A DNA stretch of 64,000 nt from Sphingomonas anseongensis (GTDB taxonomy: Bacteria; Pseudomonadota; Alphaproteobacteria; Sphingomonadales; Sphingomonadaceae). The DNA is taken from NCBI RefSeq assembly GCF_023516495.1, contig NZ_JAMGBC010000001.1, positions 2,070,501-2,134,500 of the forward strand. The letters run 5' to 3'. Made by a program: the position numbers and the translations under genes. Shown here one piece after another: positions 36,566 to 47,540 of this stretch (its first letter is position 1; the number at the start of each line of letters is the position of its first letter). A model generated the notes under the pieces. That model had not been told where the DNA came from and ran no database searches. It saw only the letters and a program-made list of their open reading frames with translations.

Positions 36566-37768
36566 ATGTTCGTCACCCACCTCGAATGCTCGCTGACCGG
36601 CGAGCGCTACCCAGCCGACCAACTGCAGGGCCTCAGCAACGCAGGAAAGCCGCTTCTCGTCCGCTACGACCTTGAAGCCGCTGCCGCGAAGTTGAGTCGC
36701 GAGGAGCTGGCCGGGCGGCTAACCGGAATGTGGAAGTGGCGCGAGCTTCTGCCGATGCCGGCCGGCGTCGAGCCGGTTTCGCTCGGAGAGCCGCAAACTC
36801 CACTTATCCCGCTGTCCAAAACCGCGTCGCGAGCAGGAGCCGCCGATGTGCTGGTCAAGGACGAGGGGCGGCTTCCGACCGGATCGTTCAAGGCGCGCGG
36901 TCTGGCGATGGCGGTGACGATGGCGAAGCATTTCGGCGTCGAGCGGATCGCGATGCCGACCAACGGCAACGCGGGAGCGGCGCTCGCCGCCTACGGCGCG
37001 CGCGCGGGGATGAAGACATTGGTGATCTGCCCCGCCGAAACTCCGGAGATCAACGTTCGCGAGACCGCAGCCTATGGCGCGGAAGTGTGGGTTGCCGACG
37101 GGCAGATCGACGAATGCGGGCGGCTGGTGCGGGAGGGCGCCGCCGAAGGCCGCTGGTTCGACTGCTCGACCCTGAAGGAGCCCTACCGCCTGGAAGGGAA
37201 GAAGGTGATGGGGCTGGAGCTGGTCGAGCAGCTGGGCTGGAAGGTGCCCGACGCCATATTCTACCCGACCGGCGGCGGCACCGGCCTCATCGGCATGTGG
37301 AAGGCCTTCGATGAGATGGAGGCGGTCGGCCTGATCGGGCCGGAGCGGCCGCGAATGTATGCCGTTCAGGCGGCCGGCTGCGCGCCGATGGTCCGCGCCT
37401 TCGGGCGGGGCGACGAGTTTGCCGAGCGCTGGGAGGGGGCCGCCACCGTCGCGACGGGAATCCGCGTTCCGAGCGCGGTCGGCGATTTCCTGATCCTGAG
37501 AGCCGTGCGCGAAAGCGGCGGAGCTGCAATCGCGGTCGAGGAGGAAGCGATCCTTCAGGCAGTCGAGGATTCGGCGCGCGACGACGGAATGCTGCTTTGT
37601 CCGGAGGGCGGGGCGGTGCTCGCCGCCTGGCGAAAGGCACTCGACGGTGGGCTGGTCAGCGGCGAAGAGCGGGTGGTGCTGTTCAACTGTGCGAACGGAA
37701 ACAAATATCCGCTGTCCGACCGCTCGCGGCGCCTTCAGCTCGCCGGTGCGACGGCGGCGATGCTCTAA
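36566..37768 (+). CDS. thrC: Threonine synthase
   Basis: Converts O-phosphohomoserine to threonine with PLP. 400 residues with the PLP Lys in LPTGSFKARG, TNGNAGAALAAYGARAGMKTLVICP and the phosphate-binding YPTGGGTGLIGMWKAF. Begins with the zinc-ribbon-like N-terminal segment (LECSLTGERYPADQLQGLS) found in some threonine synthases. Divergent from the DnaJ gene. The start at 36566 sits where the conserved part begins; the frame is open upstream. Confidence 0.9.
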   Translation: MFVTHLECSLTGERYPADQLQGLSNAGKPLLVRYDLEAAAAKLSREELAGRLTGMWKWRELLPMPAGVEPVSLGEPQTPLIPLSKTASRAGAADVLVKDEGRLPTGSFKARGLAMAVTMAKHFGVERIAMPTNGNAGAALAAYGARAGMKTLVICPAETPEINVRETAAYGAEVWVADGQIDECGRLVREGAAEGRWFDCSTLKEPYRLEGKKVMGLELVEQLGWKVPDAIFYPTGGGTGLIGMWKAFDEMEAVGLIGPERPRMYAVQAAGCAPMVRAFGRGDEFAERWEGAATVATGIRVPSAVGDFLILRAVRESGGAAIAVEEEAILQAVEDSARDDGMLLCPEGGAVLAAWRKALDGGLVSGEERVVLFNCANGNKYPLSDRSRRLQLAGATAAML

Positions 37769-37945
37769 TATGGAAAGAGCCCCGGCGACCGGACGGTCGA
37801 CGGGGCTCCCGTGCTTCCTGATCCGCACGATCCGCATCGCCGTGGCGATCATGGACTTTCGTCCGAGACCCGCCTCACGGGGACGCGCCCGGGATCTGGC
37901 GCACGATGAGAGAACGGTTTGCCCGCCCGCGGGTTCCTACCCCTG
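37769..37945. other. 177-bp region between thrC and exonuclease III
   Basis: Contains a strong hairpin at 37777-37808 and otherwise no gene with support. The hairpin pairs GAGCCCCG with CGGGGCTC, and inside them CGACCG with CGGTCG. On the plus strand no T-run follows; on the minus strand it is followed by TTTCC, a weak one. Most likely thrC mRNA end or stabiliser. Confidence 0.45.
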
Positions 37946-38737
37946 ATGGCCAGCAAGAAAACGCTTCGGATCGCGACCTACAACATCAACGGAATCGGCA
38001 GCCGGCTCGGAATCCTGTTGCGCTGGCTGGAAGAATTCCAGCCGGACGTGGTGGGCCTCCAGGAGCTGAAGACGATCGACGATAAATTTCCGTCGGACGA
38101 GCTCGAGGCCGCCGGCTATTCGGCAATCTGGCACGGGCAGAAGAGCTGGAACGGGGTCGCGCTGCTCAGCCGTGTCGGCGAGCTCCATGAGACCCGCCGT
38201 TGCCTTCCCGGCGATCCCGACATGGACCAGAGTCGCTACATCGAGGCGGCGGTCTGCGGGATCCTGATCGGCAACATGTATGCGCCCAACGGGAATCCGT
38301 GGCCGGGCCCGAAGTTCGACTACAAGCTCGCCTGGCTCGACCGCCTGTTCGACCATGCGAAGGAGCTGATCGACAATGACGTGCCCGCGATCCTGATGGG
38401 CGACTATAACGTCATCCCGACCGACTTCGACGTCTACAAGCCGGAGCGTTGGGCAAAGGACGCACTGTTCTCACCCGAGGCGCGGGAGAAATATGCGAAG
38501 CTCGTCGCGCAGGGATGGACCGACGCCCTTCGCGAACTCCATCCCGGCGAGCCGATGTACACCTTTTGGCACTACTGGCGCCGCTCGTTCGAGCGCGACG
38601 CGGGGATCCGCATCGACCATGCGCTGGTGAGTCCGGCATTGGCGCCCAAGCTAAAGGCTGCAGGCGTGGACCGCACCCCGCGCGGCTGGGAGAAGACCAG
38701 CGACCATGCGCCGATGTGGGTGGAGGTGGAGGTTTGA
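37946..38737 (+). CDS. xth: Exodeoxyribonuclease III (AP endonuclease)
   Basis: Base-excision repair nuclease acting at abasic sites and as 3'-5' exonuclease. 263 residues with RIATYNINGIG (Asn), the catalytic Glu in VGLQELKT, GDYNVIPTDFDVY and the C-terminal GIRIDHALVS and TSDHAPMWVE. The start at 37946 fits the family. Confidence 0.95.
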   Translation: MASKKTLRIATYNINGIGSRLGILLRWLEEFQPDVVGLQELKTIDDKFPSDELEAAGYSAIWHGQKSWNGVALLSRVGELHETRRCLPGDPDMDQSRYIEAAVCGILIGNMYAPNGNPWPGPKFDYKLAWLDRLFDHAKELIDNDVPAILMGDYNVIPTDFDVYKPERWAKDALFSPEAREKYAKLVAQGWTDALRELHPGEPMYTFWHYWRRSFERDAGIRIDHALVSPALAPKLKAAGVDRTPRGWEKTSDHAPMWVEVEV

Positions 38738-38786
38738 GGGCGACGGGGCACCGTCCTCGCCAGTGCCCCGCACTGGCTGCGGGCGG

Positions 38787-38859
38787 TGCCGGATGCAGGA
38801 TTCGAACCCGCGACCTTCGGTTTACAAAACCGCTGCTCTACCAACTGAGCTAATCCGGC
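38787..38859 (-). tRNA. tRNA-Thr (UGU)
   Basis: Cloverleaf on the minus strand: acceptor GCCGGAT pairs with ATCCGGC, D-arm GCTC/GAGC, anticodon loop TTTGTAA with UGU, T-arm GCGGG-TTCGAAT-CCTGC. CCA is not encoded (followed by CCG). A GGGCAC/GTGCCC inverted repeat follows within 50 bases on the minus strand and may end the transcript. Confidence 0.95.
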
Positions 38860-38889
38860 CCAAAGCGCACTAACACTCGCGCATTTGGG

Positions 38890-39744
38890 TCAAAGGATGC
38901 CGAAGGTCCAGCCTTCGGTTCGCGCAATGTCGGCGGTGAGGCCGTGCGGCGCGAAGGCGCGAGGCTCGCTGCTGGCAAGCTCGCGCATTCCCGCAGCCGT
39001 CACCAGAGCGTCGGTCTGGTGGTCGTTCGGCTCGAAGCGGAGCCGCGCCGGTTTGCTTCCCAAGCCCAAGAGCGCTTCGTTGAGTGCCTCTCGCGTTCGA
39101 AGCTTGGTCCCCGGCATTCCGGCGCGGCGGAGGTAGATCCGCGTATAGATCTCGACCACCGCGCTGCCGCGCTCGGGGAGGGGGTCCATCGGCCAGATCG
39201 CGACCTTGCCGTCGATCCGATGGAGAAGCCGCATCCCCGAAAAGCTCGCCTTCGCCACCTGTGCCGCGCCGATCGCATCGAAGGCGCTGGCGGTCTTTCG
39301 GCCGCCCTGCCGGTTGAGCTGCTGGTCGCACAGGCGAAAGCGCATGAAGTCCGCCTTCACCCCGTCGGCGATGCCGAAATAGAAGTGCGGCCGGTGCACG
39401 TGCTCGAGGAAGCTTGCCGCACCGAGATCCTCGTCGTCGCTCTTCTCGTCCACATAGGCCCAAAGGCCGCGGGCCGTTTTCGGGACTCCAGCCTCGCCGG
39501 GCAGATAGTCGCCTCGCTCGAGGAACGGCGCGGCAAAGCTGAAGTCGAAACCGAAGAGGGTCGGCTCCTTTTCGGCCCGCCGAAGCAGCCACTTAAGCAC
39601 CTCCTCGCGCGACCAGACCTGCCCGGGGCGGACCAGCCTCGGCGGCGCATCTCCGCGCGCCTCGGCTATGGCGATGCCCTTGTGCCTTTTGCCCTTCGCG
39701 CCCGACCAGTCGATCGCGACATAGGCTTGGAAGTGCGGCTTCAC
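38890..39744 (-). CDS. RNase H-like fold protein (DUF429-like)
   Basis: 284 residues. It opens with VAIDWSGAKGKRHKGIAIAEA, an Asp followed by strand residues, as in the RNase H-like predicted nucleases of the DUF429 type, has a second acidic site in GFDFSFAAPFL and ends with HQTDALVTAAGM, whose Asp would be the third. I infer the fold from these; no experiment or close homolog is known to me. Overlaps the channel gene by 4 bp, hence same operon. Confidence 0.55.
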   Translation of the reverse strand: MKPHFQAYVAIDWSGAKGKRHKGIAIAEARGDAPPRLVRPGQVWSREEVLKWLLRRAEKEPTLFGFDFSFAAPFLERGDYLPGEAGVPKTARGLWAYVDEKSDDEDLGAASFLEHVHRPHFYFGIADGVKADFMRFRLCDQQLNRQGGRKTASAFDAIGAAQVAKASFSGMRLLHRIDGKVAIWPMDPLPERGSAVVEIYTRIYLRRAGMPGTKLRTREALNEALLGLGSKPARLRFEPNDHQTDALVTAAGMRELASSEPRAFAPHGLTADIARTEGWTFGIL

Positions 39745-41063
39745 ACCAGCGGCGGCTGGCGCTCGTCCTCTTCATCGGCGGCGCTGCTGCGTTCGATCCG
39801 GGGCGGGCGCGGTGCGCGCGTGCGGGGAGGCGAATTCTCGTCCACGTAGCGCTCCAGCATCCGAGCGGCCGCATCGCGTCCGCCGAGGCCGAAGGCCAGC
39901 GCCACGGCGACCGCCGCCGAGCCGAGGATCAACCCGAAGGCGAGGATGACGATCTGGTCGGCGAGGCCCATGAAGGTAAGGCCGATCGCGGTGAACAGAG
40001 CGATGATCGCATATTTGACGATCTCCTCGGCGTAGCTGCCTTCGCCGGTGGAGCTTCCGACCAGTCCGGCGATGATCCGCGCCAGGAAGATTCCCGACAC
40101 GATGATCAAGGTGCCGAAGATCACCTTGCCGCCAAGCTCGGTGATCTGGGCGAGGAAGATCGCGACAGTTCCGCCGCCGAGTTGCTGAGCAGCCTCGATC
40201 GCCGCGCCGAGCATCACCGCGATGAAGGCGATGTTGGCGACGATCCGGGACGGACTGCTCGCCGCCGGCAGGATGCCGGTCGACCGGATCGCATTGTCGA
40301 AGCCTGTCGGCGGAAGGATCCCTTCGATGATCGTCTTGATGAACCGCGCGAGGATGAAGGCGATTCCGAGCCACAGTGCTGCAGTGAGGATGTGCGGGAT
40401 CGCCGTCAGCACCTCGTTGAGCATGTTGGTCGCCGGGACCGAGATCGCCTCGATATCCAGGACGTTGAGGGCCGCGATGGCCGCTGGGATGATAATGAGC
40501 GCGTAGAGAAGGATGCCGGCGGCTCGGGCGAGGGTGGCGCGCGTGGCTCCTGGAGCAGCGCCCGGAGGGACGGCTTCGGGGTCGGCGCGAACGGTGCCGC
40601 TGGTGTCTCCGATTCCGATCCGCGCCAACAACCCGTCGACGTTGGCCGCGATCAGCACTGTCTCCGTCAGCTGGCGGACGATGCGGGCGACGATCAGGCC
40701 GACGAAGAAGATCAGGCCGGCGCCGATCAGCTTGGGCAGGAAGGTGAAGATCTGGGTGACGAGCGCGTTTATCGGCTCGAGGATCTGTCCGACGCCCAGA
40801 TAATTCAGCGCAGCCATGATTCCGACCAGCCAGATGATCAGCTTGGCGATGGTGCCGAGCTGGTGGCCGACGGTTTCCTTCGGCCCGCCGGTGACATGCT
40901 TCTGAAGCGCGGGGATTCGGTCGATCGCCTTCTGCAGCGCCCATTTGACCGCCCGTGCAACCACCCATGTGGCGACAAGGATCAGAAGCGCGATCAGGAC
41001 CTTGGGGCCCCAATAGACAAGCTGGCCCTGCCAATAACCGTTCGCCCTGGCCATATCGTACAT
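39741..41063 (-). CDS. Mechanosensitive-channel-like membrane protein (TM-helix repeat family)
   Basis: 440 residues with about ten hydrophobic segments arranged as repeats of a helix pair (VLIALLILVATWVVARAVKWALQKA; FTFLPKLIGAGLIFFVGLIVARIVRQL; and so on), like the CmpX/conserved TM-helix family next to small-conductance mechanosensitive channels. The C-terminal tail is charged and Pro/Arg-rich. Likely role in osmotic or membrane-fluidity sensing is by family analogy. Confidence 0.75.
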   Translation of the reverse strand: MYDMARANGYWQGQLVYWGPKVLIALLILVATWVVARAVKWALQKAIDRIPALQKHVTGGPKETVGHQLGTIAKLIIWLVGIMAALNYLGVGQILEPINALVTQIFTFLPKLIGAGLIFFVGLIVARIVRQLTETVLIAANVDGLLARIGIGDTSGTVRADPEAVPPGAAPGATRATLARAAGILLYALIIIPAAIAALNVLDIEAISVPATNMLNEVLTAIPHILTAALWLGIAFILARFIKTIIEGILPPTGFDNAIRSTGILPAASSPSRIVANIAFIAVMLGAAIEAAQQLGGGTVAIFLAQITELGGKVIFGTLIIVSGIFLARIIAGLVGSSTGEGSYAEEIVKYAIIALFTAIGLTFMGLADQIVILAFGLILGSAAVAVALAFGLGGRDAAARMLERYVDENSPPRTRAPRPPRIERSSAADEEDERQPPLV

Positions 41064-41082
41064 GCGCTTCAGCTCCCCTGTT

Positions 41083-42411
41083 TCAGGATGACTTCGAATT
41101 TAGCTCTTTGCGCCGTTCGGCCCAATATTCCAGCCGCTCACGAACGCGCGCCTCGAAGCCTCGGTCCGTCGGGCGGTAAAATTCCTGGGGCTCCAGTTCG
41201 TCCGGCCAGTAATTCGCGCCCGAGAATCCTTCCTCGGCATCGTGATCGTAGGCATAGCCCTTGCCGTAGCCGATATCCTTCATCAGCTTGGTGGGTGCAT
41301 TGAGGATGTTCGCCGGCGGCATCAGCGAGCCGCTATCCTTCGCGGTCCGCCACGCTGCCTTCTGCGCCATGTAGGTCGCATTCGATTTGGGCGCGGTCGC
41401 CAGATAGAGGCACGCTTGGACGATTCCGATCTCGCCTTCGGGGGAGCCGAGGAAATCGTACATTTCCTTCGCCGCCAGGCACTGAAGCAACGCGTTCGGG
41501 TCCGCCATGCCGATGTCCTCGACCGCGGCGCGCGTCAGCCGGCGAAGGACGTAGAGCGGCTCCTCGCCGGCCACGAGCATCCGCGCGAGATAGTAAAGCG
41601 AGGCCTGTGGATCCGATCCGCGAAGGCTTTTGTGAAGCGCCGAGATGAGGTTGTAATGGCCTTCGCGGTCCTTGTCGTAGACCGGCACGCGGCGGTGAAG
41701 GAGCGCGGCCATTCCGGCCGGATCGAGCGGGGCCTCAGGCTCGACGTCGAACACGGTTTCCACCTGGTTGAGGAGGAAGCGGCCGTCGCCGTCGGCGGAC
41801 GCGATCAACGCTTCGCGGGCTTCGCGAGTGAGCGGCAGGGGCTTGCCGAACTCATGCTCGGCTCGCTCGATCAACGTCCCCAGCGCCTTTTCGTCGAGGC
41901 GGTGGAGGATCAGCACCTGGCAGCGCGAGAGGAGCGCGGCGTTGAGCTCGAAGCTCGGGTTCTCCGTGGTCGCTCCGACTAGCGTCACCGTTCCGTCTTC
42001 GACGAAGGGCAGGAAGCCGTCCTGCTGCGAGCGGTTGAAGCGGTGGACCTCGTCGACGAACAGCAAGGTCTGCTGGCCGGCCTTGGCCATCTGGCGCGCC
42101 TCGGCGAAGATCTTCTTGAGGTCGGCGACCCCTGAAAAGACGGCTGATATCGCGACGAAGCGAAGGCCGACCGCATCGGCGAGCAGGCGGGCGATGCTGG
42201 TCTTCCCGGTGCCCGGCGGTCCCCATAGGATCATCGAGCTCAGCTTGCCGGCCGCGACCATGCGGCCGATCGCGCCGTCGGGGCCGGTGAGATGCTCCTG
42301 TCCGACGATGTCGTCGAGCGACCGCGGCCGAAGCCGGTCGGCCAAAGGCGCATTGGCCGAAGCTTCCTGACGCGGAGCAGCGGGGGCGGAATCGCCAAAC
42401 AGGTCGGCCAT
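41083..42411 (-). CDS. rarA: Replication-associated recombination protein A (AAA+)
   Basis: Clamp-loader-like ATPase that acts at stalled replication forks. 442 residues from the ATG at 42411 (MADLFGDSAP): the Walker A WGPPGTGKTS, Walker B LLFVDEVHRFN, VGATTENPSF and the C-terminal LMPPANILNAPTKLMKDIGYGKGYAYDHD block. An in-frame start 36 bases upstream is less likely. Divergent from padR. Confidence 0.95.
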   Translation of the reverse strand: MADLFGDSAPAAPRQEASANAPLADRLRPRSLDDIVGQEHLTGPDGAIGRMVAAGKLSSMILWGPPGTGKTSIARLLADAVGLRFVAISAVFSGVADLKKIFAEARQMAKAGQQTLLFVDEVHRFNRSQQDGFLPFVEDGTVTLVGATTENPSFELNAALLSRCQVLILHRLDEKALGTLIERAEHEFGKPLPLTREAREALIASADGDGRFLLNQVETVFDVEPEAPLDPAGMAALLHRRVPVYDKDREGHYNLISALHKSLRGSDPQASLYYLARMLVAGEEPLYVLRRLTRAAVEDIGMADPNALLQCLAAKEMYDFLGSPEGEIGIVQACLYLATAPKSNATYMAQKAAWRTAKDSGSLMPPANILNAPTKLMKDIGYGKGYAYDHDAEEGFSGANYWPDELEPQEFYRPTDRGFEARVRERLEYWAERRKELNSKSS

Positions 42412-42465
42412 CCGCTCAGAATAGAAGGACGCCGGCAAATTGCCCATGGCTCTTGCGGTCGATGC

Positions 42466-42483
42466 ATCTAAGATATATCTAAG
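42466..42483. promoter_or_regulatory. AT-rich palindrome ahead of padR
   Basis: AGATATATCT (42471-42480) is a perfect 10-bp palindrome, framed by two ATCTAAG repeats 11 bp apart (42466-42472 and 42477-42483). It is 20 bases upstream of the PadR start and lies in the 92-bp divergent region with rarA; GAGGAGAGGG after it is the ribosome site. A candidate PadR autoregulatory site and -10 region. Confidence 0.5.
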
Positions 42484-42503
42484 AGCTATCGAGGAGAGGG
42501 CAT

Positions 42504-43103
42504 ATGCGAATTCATTCCAATTGCGATTCCCGCTGGGCCGGCCGGCGCGGCTTCAGCTTCGGCCCCGGCGGCTTCCATTTTGATTTCGGCGACGGTCCCG
42601 GACCGGGCGGCTGGGGCGGCGGTCATCGCGGCCGCGACAGGAAGCGGATGTTCGAGGGCGGCGAGCTCCGGCTTGTGCTGCTCAAGCTGATCGCCGACGA
42701 GCCTCGCCACGGCTACCAGCTGATCAAGGCTATCGAGGACCTGACCGAGGGCGAGTATGCGCCGAGCCCCGGCGTCGTCTATCCGACGCTGACGATGCTC
42801 GAGGACATGGGTTTCGTCCGCGAGCAGAAGTCCAAGGACAGCAAGAAGGTGTTCGAGGCGACCGACGAGGGCCGGGCGCATCTCGAGGAGAATGAGGACG
42901 AGGTCGCCGAGCTGATCGACAAGCTGGAGGGGCACGGCGAGGGACGCCGCAGCCGCCACCGGCCGGAGATCGGCCGGGCGGTCGGCAACCTGATGACCGC
43001 GCTTCGCAACCGAGTCGCCCACGGCGGGTGGAACGAGGAGCTTCTGCGCGAGGTCATCGACATCCTCGACGAGGCCGCGCAGCGGATCGAACGCGCCAAA
43101 TAA
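42504..43103 (+). CDS. PadR-family transcriptional regulator
   Basis: 199 residues. The first 50 are Gly- and aromatic-rich (WAGRRGFSFGPGGFHFDFGDGPGPGGWGGG), then comes the winged-helix domain (MFEGGELRLVLLKLIADEPRHGYQLIKAIEDL and PSPGVVYPTLTMLEDMGFV) and a dimerising C-terminal helix (EENEDEVAELIDKLEGHG). PadR repressors usually control efflux pumps or stress genes and themselves. Converges on the glycosyltransferase with no gap (stop codons adjacent). Confidence 0.9.
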   Translation: MRIHSNCDSRWAGRRGFSFGPGGFHFDFGDGPGPGGWGGGHRGRDRKRMFEGGELRLVLLKLIADEPRHGYQLIKAIEDLTEGEYAPSPGVVYPTLTMLEDMGFVREQKSKDSKKVFEATDEGRAHLEENEDEVAELIDKLEGHGEGRRSRHRPEIGRAVGNLMTALRNRVAHGGWNEELLREVIDILDEAAQRIERAK

Positions 43104-44267
43104 TTAAGCGCGGCGGCGGCGCTCGATAACGCTTTCGTAGACGTGCAGGACCGACGCATTGATCGCGTCCCAGTCCTGGGTGCGGGCATAATCGAGCCCT
43201 GCCTCGCCGTGGCGGCGCCTCAGATCGGGGTCCAGCGCGTAGGCTTCCAGAGCTCGGGCGAACGCGTCGATGTCGCCGGGCTCGACCAGGGTCCCGGTCA
43301 CGCCGTCGCGGACAAGGCTGGTGGCCCCGGTCGCTGACGCGGCGACCACGGGAAGGGCGCAGGCCATCGCTTCGAGAGTGACGTTGCCGAATGTCTCAGT
43401 CAGCGACGGGTTGAGGAACACGTCGGCGCTGGCGAGCGCTCGGGCGAGGTCGGCGCCCTCCTGGTGACCCACGAAGACTCCGGTCGGCATCTGCTGCTCG
43501 AACCAGGCGCGCGCCGGACCCTCGCCGATCACCAGCGGGCGATGCGGCACTCCCAGCTCGCGAAGCGCGTTGATCGCCGCCGCGAAGACATCGAGCCCCT
43601 TTTCCAGCACCAGCCGGCCGAGGAATGCGATTGCCAGCTCATTGTCGGCAATCCCCAAGCTTCGCCGCCACTCCATGTCGCGGCGCTCGGGGTTGAATTG
43701 CTCCCGGTCGACTCCGCGGCTCCAGATATGGATGTTGCTGTTCATCCTCTGCGCCAGGAGCACGGCCGCCGTGGACCTGGCGGGCACGAGCAAGGCGTCG
43801 CAGCGCCGATAGAGCCGCCTCAGCGCCGCACGCATCATCGGTTCGAACAGCTGGAGGTTGTAGTAGCTGAGGTAAGTCTCGAACCGCGTGTGCACCGACC
43901 CGACGACGGGGATTCCGCGCCTCCGGGCCCATGTCACTGCCCTATGAGCGGCGATGTCGGGGCTGGAGATCTGCAGGACATTCGGATTGAATTGCGCAAG
44001 GTCGCGGCGGACCCGAGCCGGAACTCCGAGTGGAATCCGATACTCGGGTCTCCGCGGGATCGGCGCGGAAGGCAGCGACACCAGGTCGCCGGTGGGCTCG
44101 AATGCCGGCTTTTCGACCGTCGGCGCATAGACCCGGACGTTCACGCCTTGGCGGATCAGATAGCCCGCCAGCCGGTTCAGCGCCTGGTTGGCACCGTCGC
44201 GGACGTAATTGTAATTGCCTGAAAAGAGGGCGAGTCGAAGGTCGTGAGGGTCCACGGGGCTCAGCAC
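43104..44267 (-). CDS. Glycosyltransferase family 4
   Basis: 387-residue cytoplasmic GT-B transferase. N-terminal RLALFSGNYNYVRDGANQALNRLAGYLIRQG and C-terminal FLNPSLTETFGNVTLEAMACALPVVAASATG with the E-x7-E pattern (Glu in TETFGNVTLEAM) mark GT4, close to mannosyl- or glucosyl-transferases of the MgtA/SqdX kind. GTG at 44267 or 44255 could start it. Donor and acceptor are unknown. Confidence 0.85.
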   Translation of the reverse strand: MLSPVDPHDLRLALFSGNYNYVRDGANQALNRLAGYLIRQGVNVRVYAPTVEKPAFEPTGDLVSLPSAPIPRRPEYRIPLGVPARVRRDLAQFNPNVLQISSPDIAAHRAVTWARRRGIPVVGSVHTRFETYLSYYNLQLFEPMMRAALRRLYRRCDALLVPARSTAAVLLAQRMNSNIHIWSRGVDREQFNPERRDMEWRRSLGIADNELAIAFLGRLVLEKGLDVFAAAINALRELGVPHRPLVIGEGPARAWFEQQMPTGVFVGHQEGADLARALASADVFLNPSLTETFGNVTLEAMACALPVVAASATGATSLVRDGVTGTLVEPGDIDAFARALEAYALDPDLRRRHGEAGLDYARTQDWDAINASVLHVYESVIERRRRA

Positions 44268-44296
44268 TTAGTCGTGGAGGCTGCAAAGGCAAATCC

Positions 44297-44797
44297 GTGG
44301 ACGTGACGATCAAGCATGGGTTGCCGCCGGTCGCGCGCTCCGACGCCCGCCTGTTCATCCTCGGCAGCCTGCCTGGAGACGCGTCGCTCGCCGCCGCCCG
44401 ATACTACGCCCATCCGCGCAACGGCTTCTGGCGGCTGGTCGGGCAGGTGATCGGCGAGGACCTGGCTTCGCTCGATTATCCCGCTCGTCTCGAGCGGTTG
44501 AAGGCGCATCGGATCGGGTTGTGGGACGTCGTAGCCCACGCCACCCGCCCAGGAAGCCTCGACCAGGCGATCCGCGGCGCCGGCCACAATCCACTGGCAG
44601 ATTACTTCGGCGGCTTTCCGCAGCTCGAAGCCATCGCGTTCAACGGTGCGACAGCTGCCGCCGCAGGTCGAAGGGTGCTCCAGGGTGCCACGGCACTGAC
44701 GCTGATCGACCTTCCGTCATCGAGCCCGGCGAACACCCGTCCGTTCGAGGAAAAGGCCCGCGCATGGGCCGCGCTTCGCCGATATTGCGGCGAGTGA
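44297..44797 (+). CDS. Family 6-type DNA glycosylase of the UDG superfamily
   Basis: 166 residues resembling hypoxanthine-DNA glycosylases (UDG family 6, Mug relatives): RLFILGSLPGDASLAAARYYAHPRNGFWRLVGQVIGE is the N-terminal GSLPG...YYxHPRNxFW signature, and LPSSSPANTRPFEEKARAW the C-terminal motif. Predicted to remove deaminated adenine from DNA. Start: the GTG at 44297, with AAGG 7 bases before it; a second GTG at 44303 is possible and the frame is open upstream. Confidence 0.8.
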   Translation: MDVTIKHGLPPVARSDARLFILGSLPGDASLAAARYYAHPRNGFWRLVGQVIGEDLASLDYPARLERLKAHRIGLWDVVAHATRPGSLDQAIRGAGHNPLADYFGGFPQLEAIAFNGATAAAAGRRVLQGATALTLIDLPSSSPANTRPFEEKARAWAALRRYCGE

Positions 44798-44834
44798 TCT
44801 TGCCCTTCGCGCCAATCGCGCCACATTGGCGCGG

Positions 44835-45128
44835 ATGAACATCGATAGCGAAACCGACGACGCCGAGACCGACGACCGTCTCTCGATGGTCGACGAGGCG
44901 CTGGTTGCCGGGACCATCGCCAACACCAACGGCCTCCTGGTGATCCTCGCCAAGCTTGTCGCCAAGGGCGTGTTCGACCGCGACGACCTCAAGGCCTTTT
45001 CCGACAGCTATTCCAAGCCGCTCGACCATGTCGGGATGCGCGAGAACGAGCTCGTCGGTCAGATGCAGGACCAGATGGAATCCACGCTCGCCGAGCTGAT
45101 GCGCTACCTGAGCGAGCGCGACGACTGA
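44835..45128 (+). CDS. Short acidic hypothetical protein
   Basis: 97-residue soluble, acidic protein (MNIDSETDDAETDDRLSMVDEAL...), mostly helical, with no domain I recognise. ATG at 44835 chosen; TTG at 44826 is in frame. It lies 37 bases after the DNA glycosylase and 45 before the copper ATPase. Confidence 0.5.
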   Translation: MNIDSETDDAETDDRLSMVDEALVAGTIANTNGLLVILAKLVAKGVFDRDDLKAFSDSYSKPLDHVGMRENELVGQMQDQMESTLAELMRYLSERDD

Positions 45129-45138
45129 CGCGCACTTG

Positions 45139-45159
45139 ACCTTGACACGATGTCAAGGT
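45139..45159 (+). promoter_or_regulatory. CueR/MerR-type operator of the copper ATPase
   Basis: Perfect inverted repeat with arms ACCTTGAC and GTCAAGGT around 5 bases. TTGACC (45136-45141) overlaps the left arm as a -35 element, and the repeat fills the stretched spacer as in MerR-family promoters. The -10 (around 45161-45166) is poor by eye. The matching regulator gene lies downstream of the ATPase. Confidence 0.8.
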
Positions 45160-45173
45160 GCACAGGGACTCAC

Positions 45174-47536
<2,363 letters not shown>

Positions 47537-47540
<4 letters not shown>

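Noticed and set aside
36719-37852. Minus-strand frame opposite thrC that begins with MIATAMRIVRIRKH near a hairpin
   Set aside because: Considered as an attenuation leader peptide, but the frame does not stop before the hairpin and there is no minus-strand gene to regulate.
38944-39849. 301-codon plus-strand frame opposite the RNase H-like gene
   Set aside because: Shadow; the minus-strand gene is coupled to its neighbour by ATGA.
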